Positions 25,767 through 34,387 are shown, numbered from the stretch's first letter. The stretch is 64,000 nt of DNA from Sodaliphilus sp050873765 (GCA_050873765.1 JBNMJK010000001.1:37437-101436); one strand, 5' to 3'. Made by a program: numbers and translations. Notes: generated by a model not told the origin, from the sequence alone.

Positions 25767-26409
25767 AGTTGCTTTTAGCGATGCAAAGATACTGCAAAAC
25801 TCACTAATGATGCAAACTTTTTCGTGCCTTTTTTCAAAAAAAGTTCACTTTCCATCATTTTTCAGTGCTGCCTGTGGCGCGATTGCGGGAGAGCGTAACG
25901 TGTCATCATGCGCGAAGCTTGGTGGCATATTTCTACTAAAAAGAGGAATTAGGCTTGAAAAATGGGCGATTAATCTACTTTATTTGTGCCGAAAAATGGT
26001 TTGTGGTAATTTTGCAACCAGATAAAAACAACTTTCTGTTTTAAGCATTACGATAACATTAAGGTTTTTTTTGACAGAGAGAGTATGAGAAATGCACGCG
26101 TTTGTGTGCAGCCTTTTTTTAAAATCAGCATAAGAAAAGTTTGTAAGAGTGATTTTTTTCTTCTTGCGCAGTGATGCGTGGGAAGTTTTTTTGTGTGGTG
26201 TGGGCTTTTTTCATATCTTTGTAATTCTGATGAGTTCCTATCATGGTCATTCTGAGCGAAGAGCCATGCACTTAACTGCTATATGTGTTTGCTTGTGAGG
26301 TGTGTTTGCACGTGTTGCACGTGCCTTGATTAACGGTTATGCTGGAACTGAAATCAGTGCGATATACATGATTATTTATTTTAAGCTACAACATTGAAAA
26401 AGCATTGAC
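25767..26409 (+). promoter_or_regulatory. Long intergenic region with two consensus promoters
   Basis: No convincing protein gene lies in these 643 bp. Promoter 1: TTTG 25983-25986, 20-bp spacer, TAATTTTG 26007-26014. Promoter 2: TTTG 26190-26193, 20-bp spacer, TATCTTTG 26214-26221. Promoter 1 feeds a short unit ending at a terminator (26093-26120). Promoter 2 probably drives the glycosyltransferase operon with a leader of about 180 nt that includes the palindrome GCACGTG...GCACGTGC near 26311. Confidence 0.7.
26021..26120 (+). ncRNA. Candidate ~100-nt small RNA
   Basis: Expected start about 7 nt after promoter 1; the end is a terminator with TGCACGC (26093-26099) paired to GTGTGCA (26104-26110, one G-T), GCC and seven T. 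A 29-codon ORF from ATG 26085 runs through the terminator and looks accidental. I do not recognise the RNA family. Confidence 0.45.
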
Positions 26410-27546
26410 ATGGTAATTGGATTTGATGCTAAACACATGCTTGAGGAAGAAGGTATCCTTGGCTTTTATGGAAGAGTGGCGGTGGAGGCACTGACGGAGC
26501 ATTTTCACCACAACGACTATATACTTTACTTGCCTGGCAACAATGCCGACACGAATATTATCAGCCATCTGCTCGTTCACTCGTCGGTGCACTTGAAAAC
26601 TCCGCACAATGTGGTGATTGGTGAGCAGTTCCGTGAATGGAGTGGACTGCTTCAGGCCACACGCCGGCATGGTGTGCAGGTGTTTCACGGACTTTCTGCC
26701 ACGCTTCCTGGCGGCATCGAGAAGTCGGGAATGGCTTCGGTGGTGACTGTGGGCACTTTCTTACATAAGCACTATCCGAAGCGCTACTCTTTTTGGGAGC
26801 GGTTCAGCCTCAACCGGCAGTTTAAGACCACGCTGAAGGTGGCCGACGCGGTGATAGCCATGAGCGAATACAGCAAGCGCGAGCTCGTGAAGTTCTACCA
26901 TGTGCCGGAAGAAAAGATAAAGGTGGTTATGCCTGTGAGCGAGTCGGTGTTCGCCTCGCCCCTCGCCGATGATGCCAAAGATGTGTTTCGGCAGAAGTAT
27001 AAGTTGCCGGAAAAATATATTCTGGTGCCGGGCAGGTTCGACGACCGCAACAATATGAAAATAGTGCTTGATGCCATGGCTCGGCTTGACGATAAAGACT
27101 TGTATATGGTGGTGATAGGCCATCATAACGACTATTATAAGGAGCTCAAGGCCAAGGCCGCTCACTTGGGGCTTGGCGGACGGGTGGTGCGCGTGCGTGC
27201 CACCTACAATGCTCCACTCCATGCGGTGTATGCCATGGCGACTGTGGTGGCTTATCCATCAAGATATGAGGTGGTGAGTTTGCCTATTTTGCGCTGCTTG
27301 CGCTGCGGCACGCCAGTGGTGGCGGCTAAAGGCTCTTGTATGGAGGAGTATGGCGGCGACGCAGCCCTGTATTTCAGCCCCGACTCTGCCGATGAGTTGG
27401 CTGATGCCCTTTCGCGTGCTATGGGGGCAGAACGTGCGCGCCTGCTGGAGGCAGGAAAGGCGCAGAACGAGAAGTTCTCATCGGAGCGAATGGCCAACCA
27501 GCTCAACGACCTTTACCGCCAACTGAGAGCTACTAAAGAAAAATAA
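26410..27546 (+). CDS. Glycosyltransferase of the GT-B fold (family 4-like)
   Basis: 378 residues. The N-terminal Rossmann-like half (~1-175; VVIGEQFREWSGLL, HGLSATLP) and C-terminal donor-binding half (~180-375; LVPGRFDDRNNMKIVLDAMARL, VVAYPSRYEVVSLPILRCLRCGTPVV) are those of GT4 enzymes that use nucleotide sugars. The usual EX7E motif reads Glu287...Arg295 here, so the second acidic residue is lost. The sugar and acceptor are unknown. It is the first gene of an operon with a C_GCAxxG_C_C protein (15 bp later) and an esterase, perhaps a glycan or envelope function. Confidence 0.83.
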   Translation: MVIGFDAKHMLEEEGILGFYGRVAVEALTEHFHHNDYILYLPGNNADTNIISHLLVHSSVHLKTPHNVVIGEQFREWSGLLQATRRHGVQVFHGLSATLPGGIEKSGMASVVTVGTFLHKHYPKRYSFWERFSLNRQFKTTLKVADAVIAMSEYSKRELVKFYHVPEEKIKVVMPVSESVFASPLADDAKDVFRQKYKLPEKYILVPGRFDDRNNMKIVLDAMARLDDKDLYMVVIGHHNDYYKELKAKAAHLGLGGRVVRVRATYNAPLHAVYAMATVVAYPSRYEVVSLPILRCLRCGTPVVAAKGSCMEEYGGDAALYFSPDSADELADALSRAMGAERARLLEAGKAQNEKFSSERMANQLNDLYRQLRATKEK

Positions 27547-27561
27547 ACAAAACATTGTGCA

Positions 27562-28047
27562 ATGGCTACACTTCGTGAATCTGATATAGAGGCTCGCGCT
27601 AAAGCCGGGCGTGAGAATTTTCTGGAAGGCTACAATTGCGCCCAGGCGGTGGTGGCCACCTTTGCCGACCTCTACCCAGAGGCTGATGTGGAAGCGCTGC
27701 TTCGCCTTTCGGCTTCGTTTGGCGGTGGCATGGGGCGACTGCGTATGACCTGCGGCACGGTGAGCGGAATGATGATGCTGGCTGGGCTTGACAATGGCAC
27801 CGCCACTCCTGCCGATATGGAAGCTCGCACACGCAATTATGCCTTGGTGCAGGAATTAGCGGCAAAGTTTAAGGCTGAGAACGACTCGCTGATCTGCGCC
27901 ACTCTTTTGGGACTGCGCACAGGCACCGTGGAACCTCCCCGCCCAAGCGAGCGCACGGCTGAGTATTACCGCAAGCGTCCTTGCCCTCGACTTGTGGAGA
28001 GCGCATGCCGTATTTTTGCGGAGTATTTGGCCTCCAAACAAGACTGA
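27562..28047 (+). CDS. C_GCAxxG_C_C family redox-type protein
   Basis: 161 residues. The family signature is readable: YNCAQAVV near residue 29, GGGMGRLRMTCGTVSG near 54-69, and later cysteines in LICATLLG and RPCPRLVESACRIF. The spaced Cys residues suggest a metal or disulfide redox site, but the family has no settled function. It is cytoplasmic, with no signal peptide. It lies between the glycosyltransferase and the esterase with short gaps, so the three are probably coexpressed. Confidence 0.85.
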   Translation: MATLRESDIEARAKAGRENFLEGYNCAQAVVATFADLYPEADVEALLRLSASFGGGMGRLRMTCGTVSGMMMLAGLDNGTATPADMEARTRNYALVQELAAKFKAENDSLICATLLGLRTGTVEPPRPSERTAEYYRKRPCPRLVESACRIFAEYLASKQD

Positions 28048-28087
28048 TTGATGATTCATACTCTCTGACTACGATTGATACAAAACA

Positions 28088-29419
28088 ATGAAACGATTCT
28101 CTATTTTACTTCTTTTGGCGCTTGCGCCTGTGGCTATGGCGCTTGCCGGAAAACATGTGATGATTGCCGACACGCTTAGTCAATCGACAATCTATCCCGG
28201 CACCATGCACGCCATTCAGGTGTATGTGCCCGACCAGTACACGGGCAAGGAGCCTGCCTGCCTTTATGTTGGGCTTGACGGGGTGCTGTGCAATGCTCCC
28301 ACGGTGATGGACACGCTCATAGCACAGGGCAAGATGCCGGTGTGCATTGGCGTGTTTTTACAGCCTGGTGTGGTGCGTGATGCCCTGGGTGGTGTGGTTC
28401 GCTACAACCGCAGTAATGAGTTCGACCGCACGTCGCCACTGTTTGCCGAATTTCTTGAAAAAGAAGTGCTGCCTGAGGTGAAAAAGCTGTCCGACGGCAA
28501 AGATAATCCTATCCTCATATCCAACCACCCCGAAGACCACATGATTTTTGGCTTGAGCAGTGGTGGCATAGCGGCTTTTATGGCGGCATGGCATAGGCCC
28601 GACCTGTTCTCGCGCGTGTTTAGTGGTGTGGGGTCGTTTGTGAGTATGCGTGGTGGCAACGAGGTGCCCGCGTTTGTGCGCAAGAGTGAGCCTCGCGCGC
28701 TGAAGGTGTGCCTGCAAGACGGTTCTGCCGACGCCTGGAATCCGCTGTTCGGAAGTTGGTATGAAGGCAATCAGATGCTGGCTTCTGCACTCGATTTCGC
28801 AGGCTATAAGACGAAATACGATTGGAGTGACGAGGGCCACAATGTGAATCGCGCCTCTGCCATATTCCAGGAGGTGATGGAATGGATGTGGAATGGCTGG
28901 CCTGCCGACATCGTGCCAGGCACCACTCAAAATGATTTGTTGAGCAAGGTGCTTGTGCCCGACAGCGAGTGGGAAACACCCGACTCAGCAGTGGCTGTGC
29001 CCGCCTCGTGGGGCAATATGGTGTATTATCCCGACATGAGCCTGGCTGTGAAAGCGGTGCAGGGTAGCAATTGCCTGAATCAGGTGATTGTGGACGACGG
29101 ACAGAATATGTTTGAGCAGCCTTTCTACTGGCTGCATAGCTACGATAATGCTCAACTTGAAATTGGCCCGATGGAATTCGACGCCGATGGCAACCTTTGG
29201 GTGGTGACCAATGCCGGTATTCAGATTTGCGACCAAAACGGACGTGTGCGTGGCATTGTTTGTGCTCCCGCTCTTCCTGATCATGTGAAGTGGAAGGCCA
29301 TCAAGATTCAGGACGGTGCTGTGATTCTTTTCGACGACCATCAAGGCACCTACGCGCGTCCATTCCATGTGAAAGCGCCACAAGGCGGCGTGCGTCCCCA
29401 AAGCCAAGGCCAAGGCTAA
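28088..29419 (+). CDS. Secreted esterase fused to a beta-propeller-like fragment
   Basis: 443 residues with a signal peptide (cleavage near ALAG). Residues ~35-285 form an esterase D-type alpha/beta hydrolase: GxSxG nucleophile in FGLSSGG (Ser157), acid candidate in LQDGSADAW, and His in SDEGHNV. Residues ~310-430 carry repeats such as PMEFDADGNLWVVTNAGIQICDQNGRVRGIV, like blades of SMP-30/gluconolactonase propellers, though only one or two blades are present. Esterase-propeller fusions occur in Bacteroidota polysaccharide loci and act on acyl or feruloyl esters of glycans. It should act in the periplasm or at the surface. It is the last gene of the operon. Confidence 0.8.
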   Translation: MKRFSILLLLALAPVAMALAGKHVMIADTLSQSTIYPGTMHAIQVYVPDQYTGKEPACLYVGLDGVLCNAPTVMDTLIAQGKMPVCIGVFLQPGVVRDALGGVVRYNRSNEFDRTSPLFAEFLEKEVLPEVKKLSDGKDNPILISNHPEDHMIFGLSSGGIAAFMAAWHRPDLFSRVFSGVGSFVSMRGGNEVPAFVRKSEPRALKVCLQDGSADAWNPLFGSWYEGNQMLASALDFAGYKTKYDWSDEGHNVNRASAIFQEVMEWMWNGWPADIVPGTTQNDLLSKVLVPDSEWETPDSAVAVPASWGNMVYYPDMSLAVKAVQGSNCLNQVIVDDGQNMFEQPFYWLHSYDNAQLEIGPMEFDADGNLWVVTNAGIQICDQNGRVRGIVCAPALPDHVKWKAIKIQDGAVILFDDHQGTYARPFHVKAPQGGVRPQSQGQG

Positions 29420-29503
29420 CCCCCACCTGCTCCTCACACCGCTCACATATTCAGCCATCTTCACTTCAATATCATAATTACCATCTGTGGGGACGCGGCA
29501 TGC

Positions 29504-29542
29504 CGAGAGCACTGAAAAATGGGGAATTTTTCAGTGCTCTCG
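29504..29542. repeat. Perfect 17-bp palindromic hairpin, likely dispersed intergenic repeat
   Basis: CGAGAGCACTGAAAAAT (29504-29520) and its exact reverse complement (29526-29542) enclose GGGGA. Outside it GGGGACGCG (29489-29498) is nearly complementary to CGCGCCCC downstream, extending the palindrome imperfectly. No T run follows on either strand, so it is not a typical terminator, although it lies 85 bp after the esterase gene. Confidence 0.75.
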
Positions 29543-29805
29543 AAGTATCGCGCCCCTACTGATTAAATCATCGTTTATGATACACCTCCTACTGTTTATT
29601 TGATTCCCAGACTTATCGGTTCGTGTGGGGTAGGGGGAGGAAATGACGTGGTATTTGTGATTATGAGCCGTGATACCATGACTTTTGGGCTTATGGTTTG
29701 ATGATTTGTGCCATTCACAAATTGTTAAAGATGAATTGCAATTTTATTTTAACGATTTGGCACTCCTTATTTTCGTTATGGGTGTGATTTTGCGCCCCGT
29801 TGTGC
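29543..29805. other. Intergenic stretch without recognised features
   Basis: AT-rich sequence between the palindrome and the next promoter. I see no gene, terminator or conserved RNA element here. Confidence 0.5.
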
Positions 29806-29813
29806 TAATTTTG
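29806..29813 (+). promoter_or_regulatory. -7 promoter element of the Phe-rich leader unit
   Basis: TAATTTTG is an exact -7 match. The -33 position has no good element (GTGT near 29782; TTTG 29789-29792 is only 13 bp away). Initiation is expected near 29820. Confidence 0.55.
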
Positions 29814-29847
29814 CAATGTGAAGAAAATCACAAACAGCCAACAAACA

Positions 29848-29931
29848 ATGCAACTGTTTTCTTCATTCCGTTTCTATAAATTTATCTTATTGGCCTTAAA
29901 TCTAAATGTGAGAAACATTCTGTGTTTTTAG
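29848..29931 (+). CDS. Phe-rich 27-residue leader peptide (orphan)
   Basis: ATG 29848 to TAG 29929-29931. The start MQLFSSFRFYKF has four Phe and one Tyr within 12 residues, like leader peptides of phenylalanine operons. It lies between a -7 element and a terminator. No Phe-related gene follows on the plus strand; rnc converges from the other side. It may be a relic attenuator, a small membrane peptide (a Leu-rich stretch follows), or part of a regulatory RNA. No ribosome-binding sequence is visible, as usual in this genome. Confidence 0.45.
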   Translation: MQLFSSFRFYKFILLALNLNVRNILCF

Positions 29932-29985
29932 AGGAGTAGTTATAAGCCAATTGCCGACAGTGACTGTTAGTGATTGGCTTTTTTT
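29889..29985 (+). terminator. Terminator with competing leader pairing (attenuator-like)
   Basis: Terminator: AAGCCAAT (29944-29951) pairs with ATTGGCTT (29973-29980), the loop holds a small ACAG/CTGT hairpin, and seven T follow (29979-29985). Competing element: ATTGGC-C-TT (29889-29897), within the leader ORF, can pair with the same AAGCCAAT with one bulged C. The oriented T run shows it serves plus-strand transcription, not rnc. Confidence 0.7.
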
Positions 29986-30004
29986 GTGCCCTGGGGTGGT
30001 GGGC

Positions 30005-30802
30005 TCAGGCGTTGGCTGGCAATTCTGATTCTGAGGCGGTGGCAGTAGATACCACTTGCTCGTAGAAGATGTGGTCGGATTTCAGTCGCTCGAGTGCCTT
30101 TTTTGATGCGCCTTGGTGCGATTCCTTTTTGCTGTAGCCAGTGGCGTCGGCAGCAAATATGCCGCCCAGAAGCACAGCCGTTCTGAACACTGGATTGTTT
30201 TCCTCATCGCTGAAGGTGTCCACCAGCTCGTATTCAATGCCCACGTGAAATTTTTGAGTCCACTCAATGAGGCGGCTCTTGAAGTTCTTTTCCGTGTTCA
30301 CTAAGCTCACGATGTCGATGTTTTCGGCAATGATTTTCTTTTCGATAAATTTTTGTGCGCAGGCATACCCACGGTCGAGGTAGATGGCGCCCACAAAAGC
30401 CTCCACGGCGTTGCCGCTGATGTAGCTGTTGTGCGACGAGGAGTGTGCCGATGCTTTCACATGCTGGTCGAGGTGGAACAGCTTGCCAATGCGGTTGAGG
30501 CTCTCACGCTGCACAATCTTGGCGCGGGTGCTGGTGAGGAATCCCTCGTGCTTTTCGGGGTAGTGCTCATAGAGGTAGGCTGCCACCACGAGGTCGAGCA
30601 CGGCGTCGCCTAAATACTCCAGGCGCTCGTTGTTCACCCAGTTGCCGTTTTCGTCTTTCACGGGTTTTGAGCGGTGCACGAAAGCCAACTTGTAGAGCCT
30701 GATGTTTTTCGGGTAGAATCCGGTAAGGTCGTGAATAAAGACATAAAGCCCCTTATCCTTGGAGGTAAGGAGCTTTATGAATGATATGATACCGTTAAAC
30801 AC
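30005..30802 (-). CDS. rnc: Ribonuclease III
   Basis: 265 residues, a little longer than average because of an N-terminal extension typical of Bacteroidota. The catalytic signature NERLEYLGDAVLDLV (59-72, with the metal-binding acidic residues) and a second acidic site in NAVEAFVGAIYLD are intact; a double-stranded RNA-binding domain (~175-245) follows. It processes rRNA precursors and other duplex RNA. The start is GTG 30802, only 5 bp after the fabF stop; no ATG lies nearby in frame. Last gene of acpP-fabF-rnc. Confidence 0.95.
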   Translation of the reverse strand: MFNGIISFIKLLTSKDKGLYVFIHDLTGFYPKNIRLYKLAFVHRSKPVKDENGNWVNNERLEYLGDAVLDLVVAAYLYEHYPEKHEGFLTSTRAKIVQRESLNRIGKLFHLDQHVKASAHSSSHNSYISGNAVEAFVGAIYLDRGYACAQKFIEKKIIAENIDIVSLVNTEKNFKSRLIEWTQKFHVGIEYELVDTFSDEENNPVFRTAVLLGGIFAADATGYSKKESHQGASKKALERLKSDHIFYEQVVSTATASESELPANA

Positions 30803-30807
30803 GGGAA

Positions 30808-32088
30808 TTATCCTTTGTACTTCTTAACGATAATAGTTGCATTATGACCACCGAAGCCGAAGGTGTTCGACAGCGCCACGTTCACTGTGCGCTTTTGGGC
30901 TTTGCCAAAAGTGAAGTTGAGGTTGTAGTCGATCTTTTCGTCGCGGTCGTTTTCATCGTGGTTGATGGTAGGAGGAACGATATCGTCCTGAACTGACTTC
31001 ACGCAGAACATGGCCTCCATAGCACCAGTGGCGCCGAGCATGTGGCCCGTCATCGACTTGGTGGAGCTGATGTTGAGCTCGTAGGCGTGCTTGCCAAATA
31101 GGTCGATAATAGCTTGTGCCTCGCTGAGGTCGCCCACTGGAGTGGAAGTGCCGTGCACGTTGATGTAGTCCACGTCGTCCACTGTGATTTCTGCGTCTTT
31201 AATCGCGCGCTTCATCACCAGGCGAGCACCAAGGCCCTCTGGGTGAGTGGCGGTGATATGGTAAGCGTCGGCGCTGGTTCCACCGCCCACTACTTCGGCG
31301 TAGATTTTTGCGCCACGGGCAAGTGCGTGCTCAAGTTCCTCGAAAATGAGGCACACACCGCCTTCGCCCATCACGAATCCGTCGCGTGAAGCGCTGAACG
31401 GACGTGAAGCGGTTTCGGGGCTGTCGTTGCGAGTGGAGAGGGCGTGCATTGCGTTGAAGCCACCCACACCCACTGGGCAGATAGCTGCTTCTGCGCCACC
31501 GGTCACGATGGCCACAGCCTTACCCATGCGCACTTGGTTGAACGCGTCGATCATACCGTTGGTAGATGATGCGCAAGCCGATACCACGCCATAGTTTGGA
31601 CCACGGAAGCCATACTTGATGGAAATGCGGCCGGCGGCTATGTCGGCAATCATTGCGGGAATCAAGAATGGGCTGTACTTAGGACCCTGATCTTCGTGGG
31701 TGGCGTAGTACGACACTTCCTGCTCGAAGGTGTGAATACCGCCAATGCCGGAAGAGAAAATCACGCCCACCTCGTTGCGGTCGGTGTCGGCCTCAAGAAG
31801 TTTCGAGTCGTCCAGTGCTTGCTTGGCTGCTGCCAGGGCATACTGGGTGTAGAGGTCGTTCTTCTTGAAGTCCCTAAGTTCTTTGCGGTCGCCTTCAGTC
31901 ACATAGAGTTCGGGCTTGAAGTCCTTCACCTCACATGCAAACTGGGTCTTGAAAAGGCTTGCGTCAAAATGAGTAATAGGTCCTGCACCGCTCACCCCGT
32001 TGAGGGCGTTGTTCCATGTGGTGTCCACATCATTGCCCAGAGGAGTGATTGCTCCAAGACCTGTTACCACTACTCTTTTTAATTCCAT
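30808..32088 (-). CDS. fabF: Beta-ketoacyl-ACP synthase II
   Basis: 426 residues. Active-site Cys172 lies in VVSACASSTNGM, with catalytic histidines in NVHGTSTPVGD and NTFGFGGHN. It catalyses chain elongation of acyl-ACP by malonyl-ACP in type II fatty acid synthesis. acpP, its carrier protein, is 30 bp upstream and rnc 5 bp downstream, the arrangement common across Bacteroidota. Confidence 0.97.
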   Translation of the reverse strand: MELKRVVVTGLGAITPLGNDVDTTWNNALNGVSGAGPITHFDASLFKTQFACEVKDFKPELYVTEGDRKELRDFKKNDLYTQYALAAAKQALDDSKLLEADTDRNEVGVIFSSGIGGIHTFEQEVSYYATHEDQGPKYSPFLIPAMIADIAAGRISIKYGFRGPNYGVVSACASSTNGMIDAFNQVRMGKAVAIVTGGAEAAICPVGVGGFNAMHALSTRNDSPETASRPFSASRDGFVMGEGGVCLIFEELEHALARGAKIYAEVVGGGTSADAYHITATHPEGLGARLVMKRAIKDAEITVDDVDYINVHGTSTPVGDLSEAQAIIDLFGKHAYELNISSTKSMTGHMLGATGAMEAMFCVKSVQDDIVPPTINHDENDRDEKIDYNLNFTFGKAQKRTVNVALSNTFGFGGHNATIIVKKYKG

Positions 32089-32118
32089 AACGAAATATTA
32101 TGTAGCGGAAAGATGATT

Positions 32119-32355
32119 TTATGCTTTAGCTTCTTCGATGTACTTGATAGCGTCACCTACAGTTTGGATGCCTTCCGACTTTTCATCTGGAATAGTGATA
32201 CCGAATTCCTTCTCAAATTCCATGATGAGCTCTACAGTGTCGAGTGAGTCAGCACCGAGGTCCTGTTGGAAAGTTGCTTCTGGGGTTACTTCTGCTTCGC
32301 TAACGCCTAATTTGTCAACGATGATTGCTTTTACTCTTTCAGAAATTTCAGACAT
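32119..32355 (-). CDS. acpP: Acyl carrier protein
   Basis: 78 residues, acidic, with the phosphopantetheine serine Ser37 in LGADSLDTVELIMEFE. It shuttles growing acyl chains in fatty acid synthesis. First gene of the acpP-fabF-rnc operon. CAAAGTAA at 32418-32425 (TTACTTTG on the minus strand) is a near-consensus -7 element about 60 bp upstream of the start. Confidence 0.97.
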   Translation of the reverse strand: MSEISERVKAIIVDKLGVSEAEVTPEATFQQDLGADSLDTVELIMEFEKEFGITIPDEKSEGIQTVGDAIKYIEEAKA

Positions 32356-32607
32356 AATGTTTAAATTTAAGAATGTTATTACTATTTATTTTTTTGTTGT
32401 TTTCAAACAAATCACTGCAAAGTAAGTAATTATTATTTGAATATTAAAGAAAAAATTCCATAAATTGCCCTTCGTTGCACTTTTTTAGGGTTAGTGCGCA
32501 ATGGTTATGGATATTTTTTCAAAATTTAACACTTGTTATACTCGCAGCGCCCTTTTTCTTTCTTTTGGGTAGCGTTTCGGGCATTTTCTGTGCGGGGTGG
32601 CAGCAGG

Positions 32608-34152
32608 CTATTTCTTTGTCTTTTTGGCGCTCAGGCGCGACTCTGCCGGCAGTGGCTGCACCTCGGCCTTGTTCATATAGTAGTTGATGCGCACTATTCC
32701 GTCTTTGTAGCCGAGCGCTACGGCAGTGCCGTTCTCGCTTTCAAACACATTGTTGCCCACGCTCACGAATCCGTTCTTGCCCATATTGGAGGCCATAAAC
32801 TGCACAAGGTCGTCTTCTGTGCCGTCGGCATACTGCATCACGGGGAAGTCGAAGCCCACGAGGCGCACCGGGGTATTCACATTAAACTGCACCTGTCCGC
32901 TGGCGTCTTTCGATGCGATAGGGCCGGCAAACGAGATGAGCGTGGTGCCCACTGCCAGGGCGTCTTGTCCAACGTAGGCTTCAGGGTTGGTGGTGTCGAT
33001 GGCCTGGAGCATGTTGCCCACAGTGGTGCCTTTAGCCACTGGCGTGAAGCCGTTTTCGTTAAACATTCCCATCAGGTTGGAGCCAGTGATGGCCAGGTCG
33101 ATAAATCCGCGTGCGGCAATGGCGCTTGGCGTGCCGTTGGCGTGGGCTATCTTGGCTTTGCCCACAGGTTTGCCATTCTCGTCGGCAAGGAAATACACGC
33201 CTTTCTTCTCGCTGAGCAGATAGCGGTTGGCGCACACGTCAATGATGTCGAAATACTTGATAGGCACCAGCACTTTTCCTTGGGCATCCACCACGCCCGA
33301 CTTGTCGCCCTTGGTCACCACATAGGTGCCCTTGCCGGTGGCCGAGTGCTGGTCGTAGCCGCCCTTCTTGATTGAGTCCGACACCTCAAATGGGTTGGCC
33401 ACGTCCTTGCCCTCCGCATTGAGGCATAGCACCGTGTCGGTCTTGCTCATGTTCACCACCGGAATCACACCTTTGTTGAAGTTGGGGGTGAGCGGGTGAT
33501 ACATGGTGGAATTGGTCTTGAAAGTCTCCGCTCCGGTCTTGTCGATGAAGCAGATATCCACAATCGAGTCGTTGTCGCGCTGCTTCATAGCCACGGCATG
33601 GTCTTCATACATGAAAGGGTTGGCCTGGTCGTAAACCGGCGCAATCACCGTTTTTCCTTCCGTGTTGATATATCCATATTTAGAATTGATGAAGCGAGCC
33701 ACCGCCAGTCCGCGGTTAAACATCGAGCATTCAGCCACACTGTCGTTCAGCTCCTTCACCACCTCGCACTTCTCATTGATGATGCAGATGGGCTTACCCT
33801 TAAGGCTGGCAAGGGCGAGCCCCTCCACGCCAAACTCCGTGGCGCTTCCGAAGTGCTCCTTGTTTACAGGCTTCTTAGGGTCGGCCACATTATAATAGTC
33901 GTAGGTGCCCTCATCATTCATCACAAAGTACATGTCGTCCACCACAGCCGAAGGCATCGTCTTGTAGGTGTCCTTAGCCACCACTTCGCCCGACTCAAGG
34001 TCGAGGATACTCCACATTTTAGAGCCCTCCAGCTGCACGGGCAGATACTTCATAGGCAGAGGGTAGGCCTCATTCGTCTTCTCGCCGCCACTGCAGGCCG
34101 CCATGAGCAGGATCAGCGCCGCGGCAAAAGCCGATTTCAATAAATTCTTCAT
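32608..34152 (-). CDS. WG-repeat lipoprotein
   Basis: 514 residues. The lipobox LLMAAC (Cys20) is followed by SGGEK. The body is made of WG-type beta-repeats, for example KYGYINTEGKTVIAPVYDQANPF, KSGVVDAQGKVLVPIKYFDII and GLALASLKGKPICIINEKCE, which form a propeller- or blade-like fold. The C-terminal ~110 residues (FDFPVMQYADGTEDDLVQFMASN) lack repeats. WG-repeat proteins are common in gut Bacteroidota; no function is established. It is transcribed alone, and its start lies 240 bp from the divergent alkD-like gene. Confidence 0.8.
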   Translation of the reverse strand: MKNLLKSAFAAALILLMAACSGGEKTNEAYPLPMKYLPVQLEGSKMWSILDLESGEVVAKDTYKTMPSAVVDDMYFVMNDEGTYDYYNVADPKKPVNKEHFGSATEFGVEGLALASLKGKPICIINEKCEVVKELNDSVAECSMFNRGLAVARFINSKYGYINTEGKTVIAPVYDQANPFMYEDHAVAMKQRDNDSIVDICFIDKTGAETFKTNSTMYHPLTPNFNKGVIPVVNMSKTDTVLCLNAEGKDVANPFEVSDSIKKGGYDQHSATGKGTYVVTKGDKSGVVDAQGKVLVPIKYFDIIDVCANRYLLSEKKGVYFLADENGKPVGKAKIAHANGTPSAIAARGFIDLAITGSNLMGMFNENGFTPVAKGTTVGNMLQAIDTTNPEAYVGQDALAVGTTLISFAGPIASKDASGQVQFNVNTPVRLVGFDFPVMQYADGTEDDLVQFMASNMGKNGFVSVGNNVFESENGTAVALGYKDGIVRINYYMNKAEVQPLPAESRLSAKKTKK

Positions 34153-34273
34153 AATAGATATGTTCGATGTCAGTAATTAGTTTTCAAATGCGGCGTGCTG
34201 GCCGGCCCCGTGTGGTGCCAGCCCCGTCACACACCTTGCAGAATGCAAACTTACAAATAATTTTCCACATATC

Positions 34274-34363
34274 CCCACTTTCCCCGCCATATTTCCCCCA
34301 CCACCCGCCAGGTGTGTGTTTTTTGGGGGGTGGGGTTTTTAGGTGGGGGAGGGGTGAGGGCGG
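34274..34363 (+). repeat. C-rich/G-rich tract with G-quadruplex potential
   Basis: G-runs of 6, 4, 5, 4 and 3 at 34325-34360, separated by short loops, meet the usual G-quadruplex pattern on the plus strand. A C-rich block upstream (CCCCACC at 34296-34302) can alternatively pair with GGTGGGG (34329-34335). It ends about 17 bp before the -7 element of the DNA-repair pair. Confidence 0.6.
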
Positions 34364-34379
34364 TGTGGAAAATTTGTTG

Positions 34380-34387
34380 TAATTTTG
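34380..34387 (+). promoter_or_regulatory. -7 element of the alkD-mutY unit
   Basis: TAATTTTG, four bases before ATG 34392, so the transcript start should coincide with the start codon region (leaderless or nearly so). No -33 element is recognisable in the G-rich upstream sequence. Confidence 0.55.

Noticed and set aside
26085..26174. 29-codon ORF as a leader peptide like the cysteine leader
   Set aside because: It runs through the terminator and has no run of one amino acid and no biosynthetic gene downstream.
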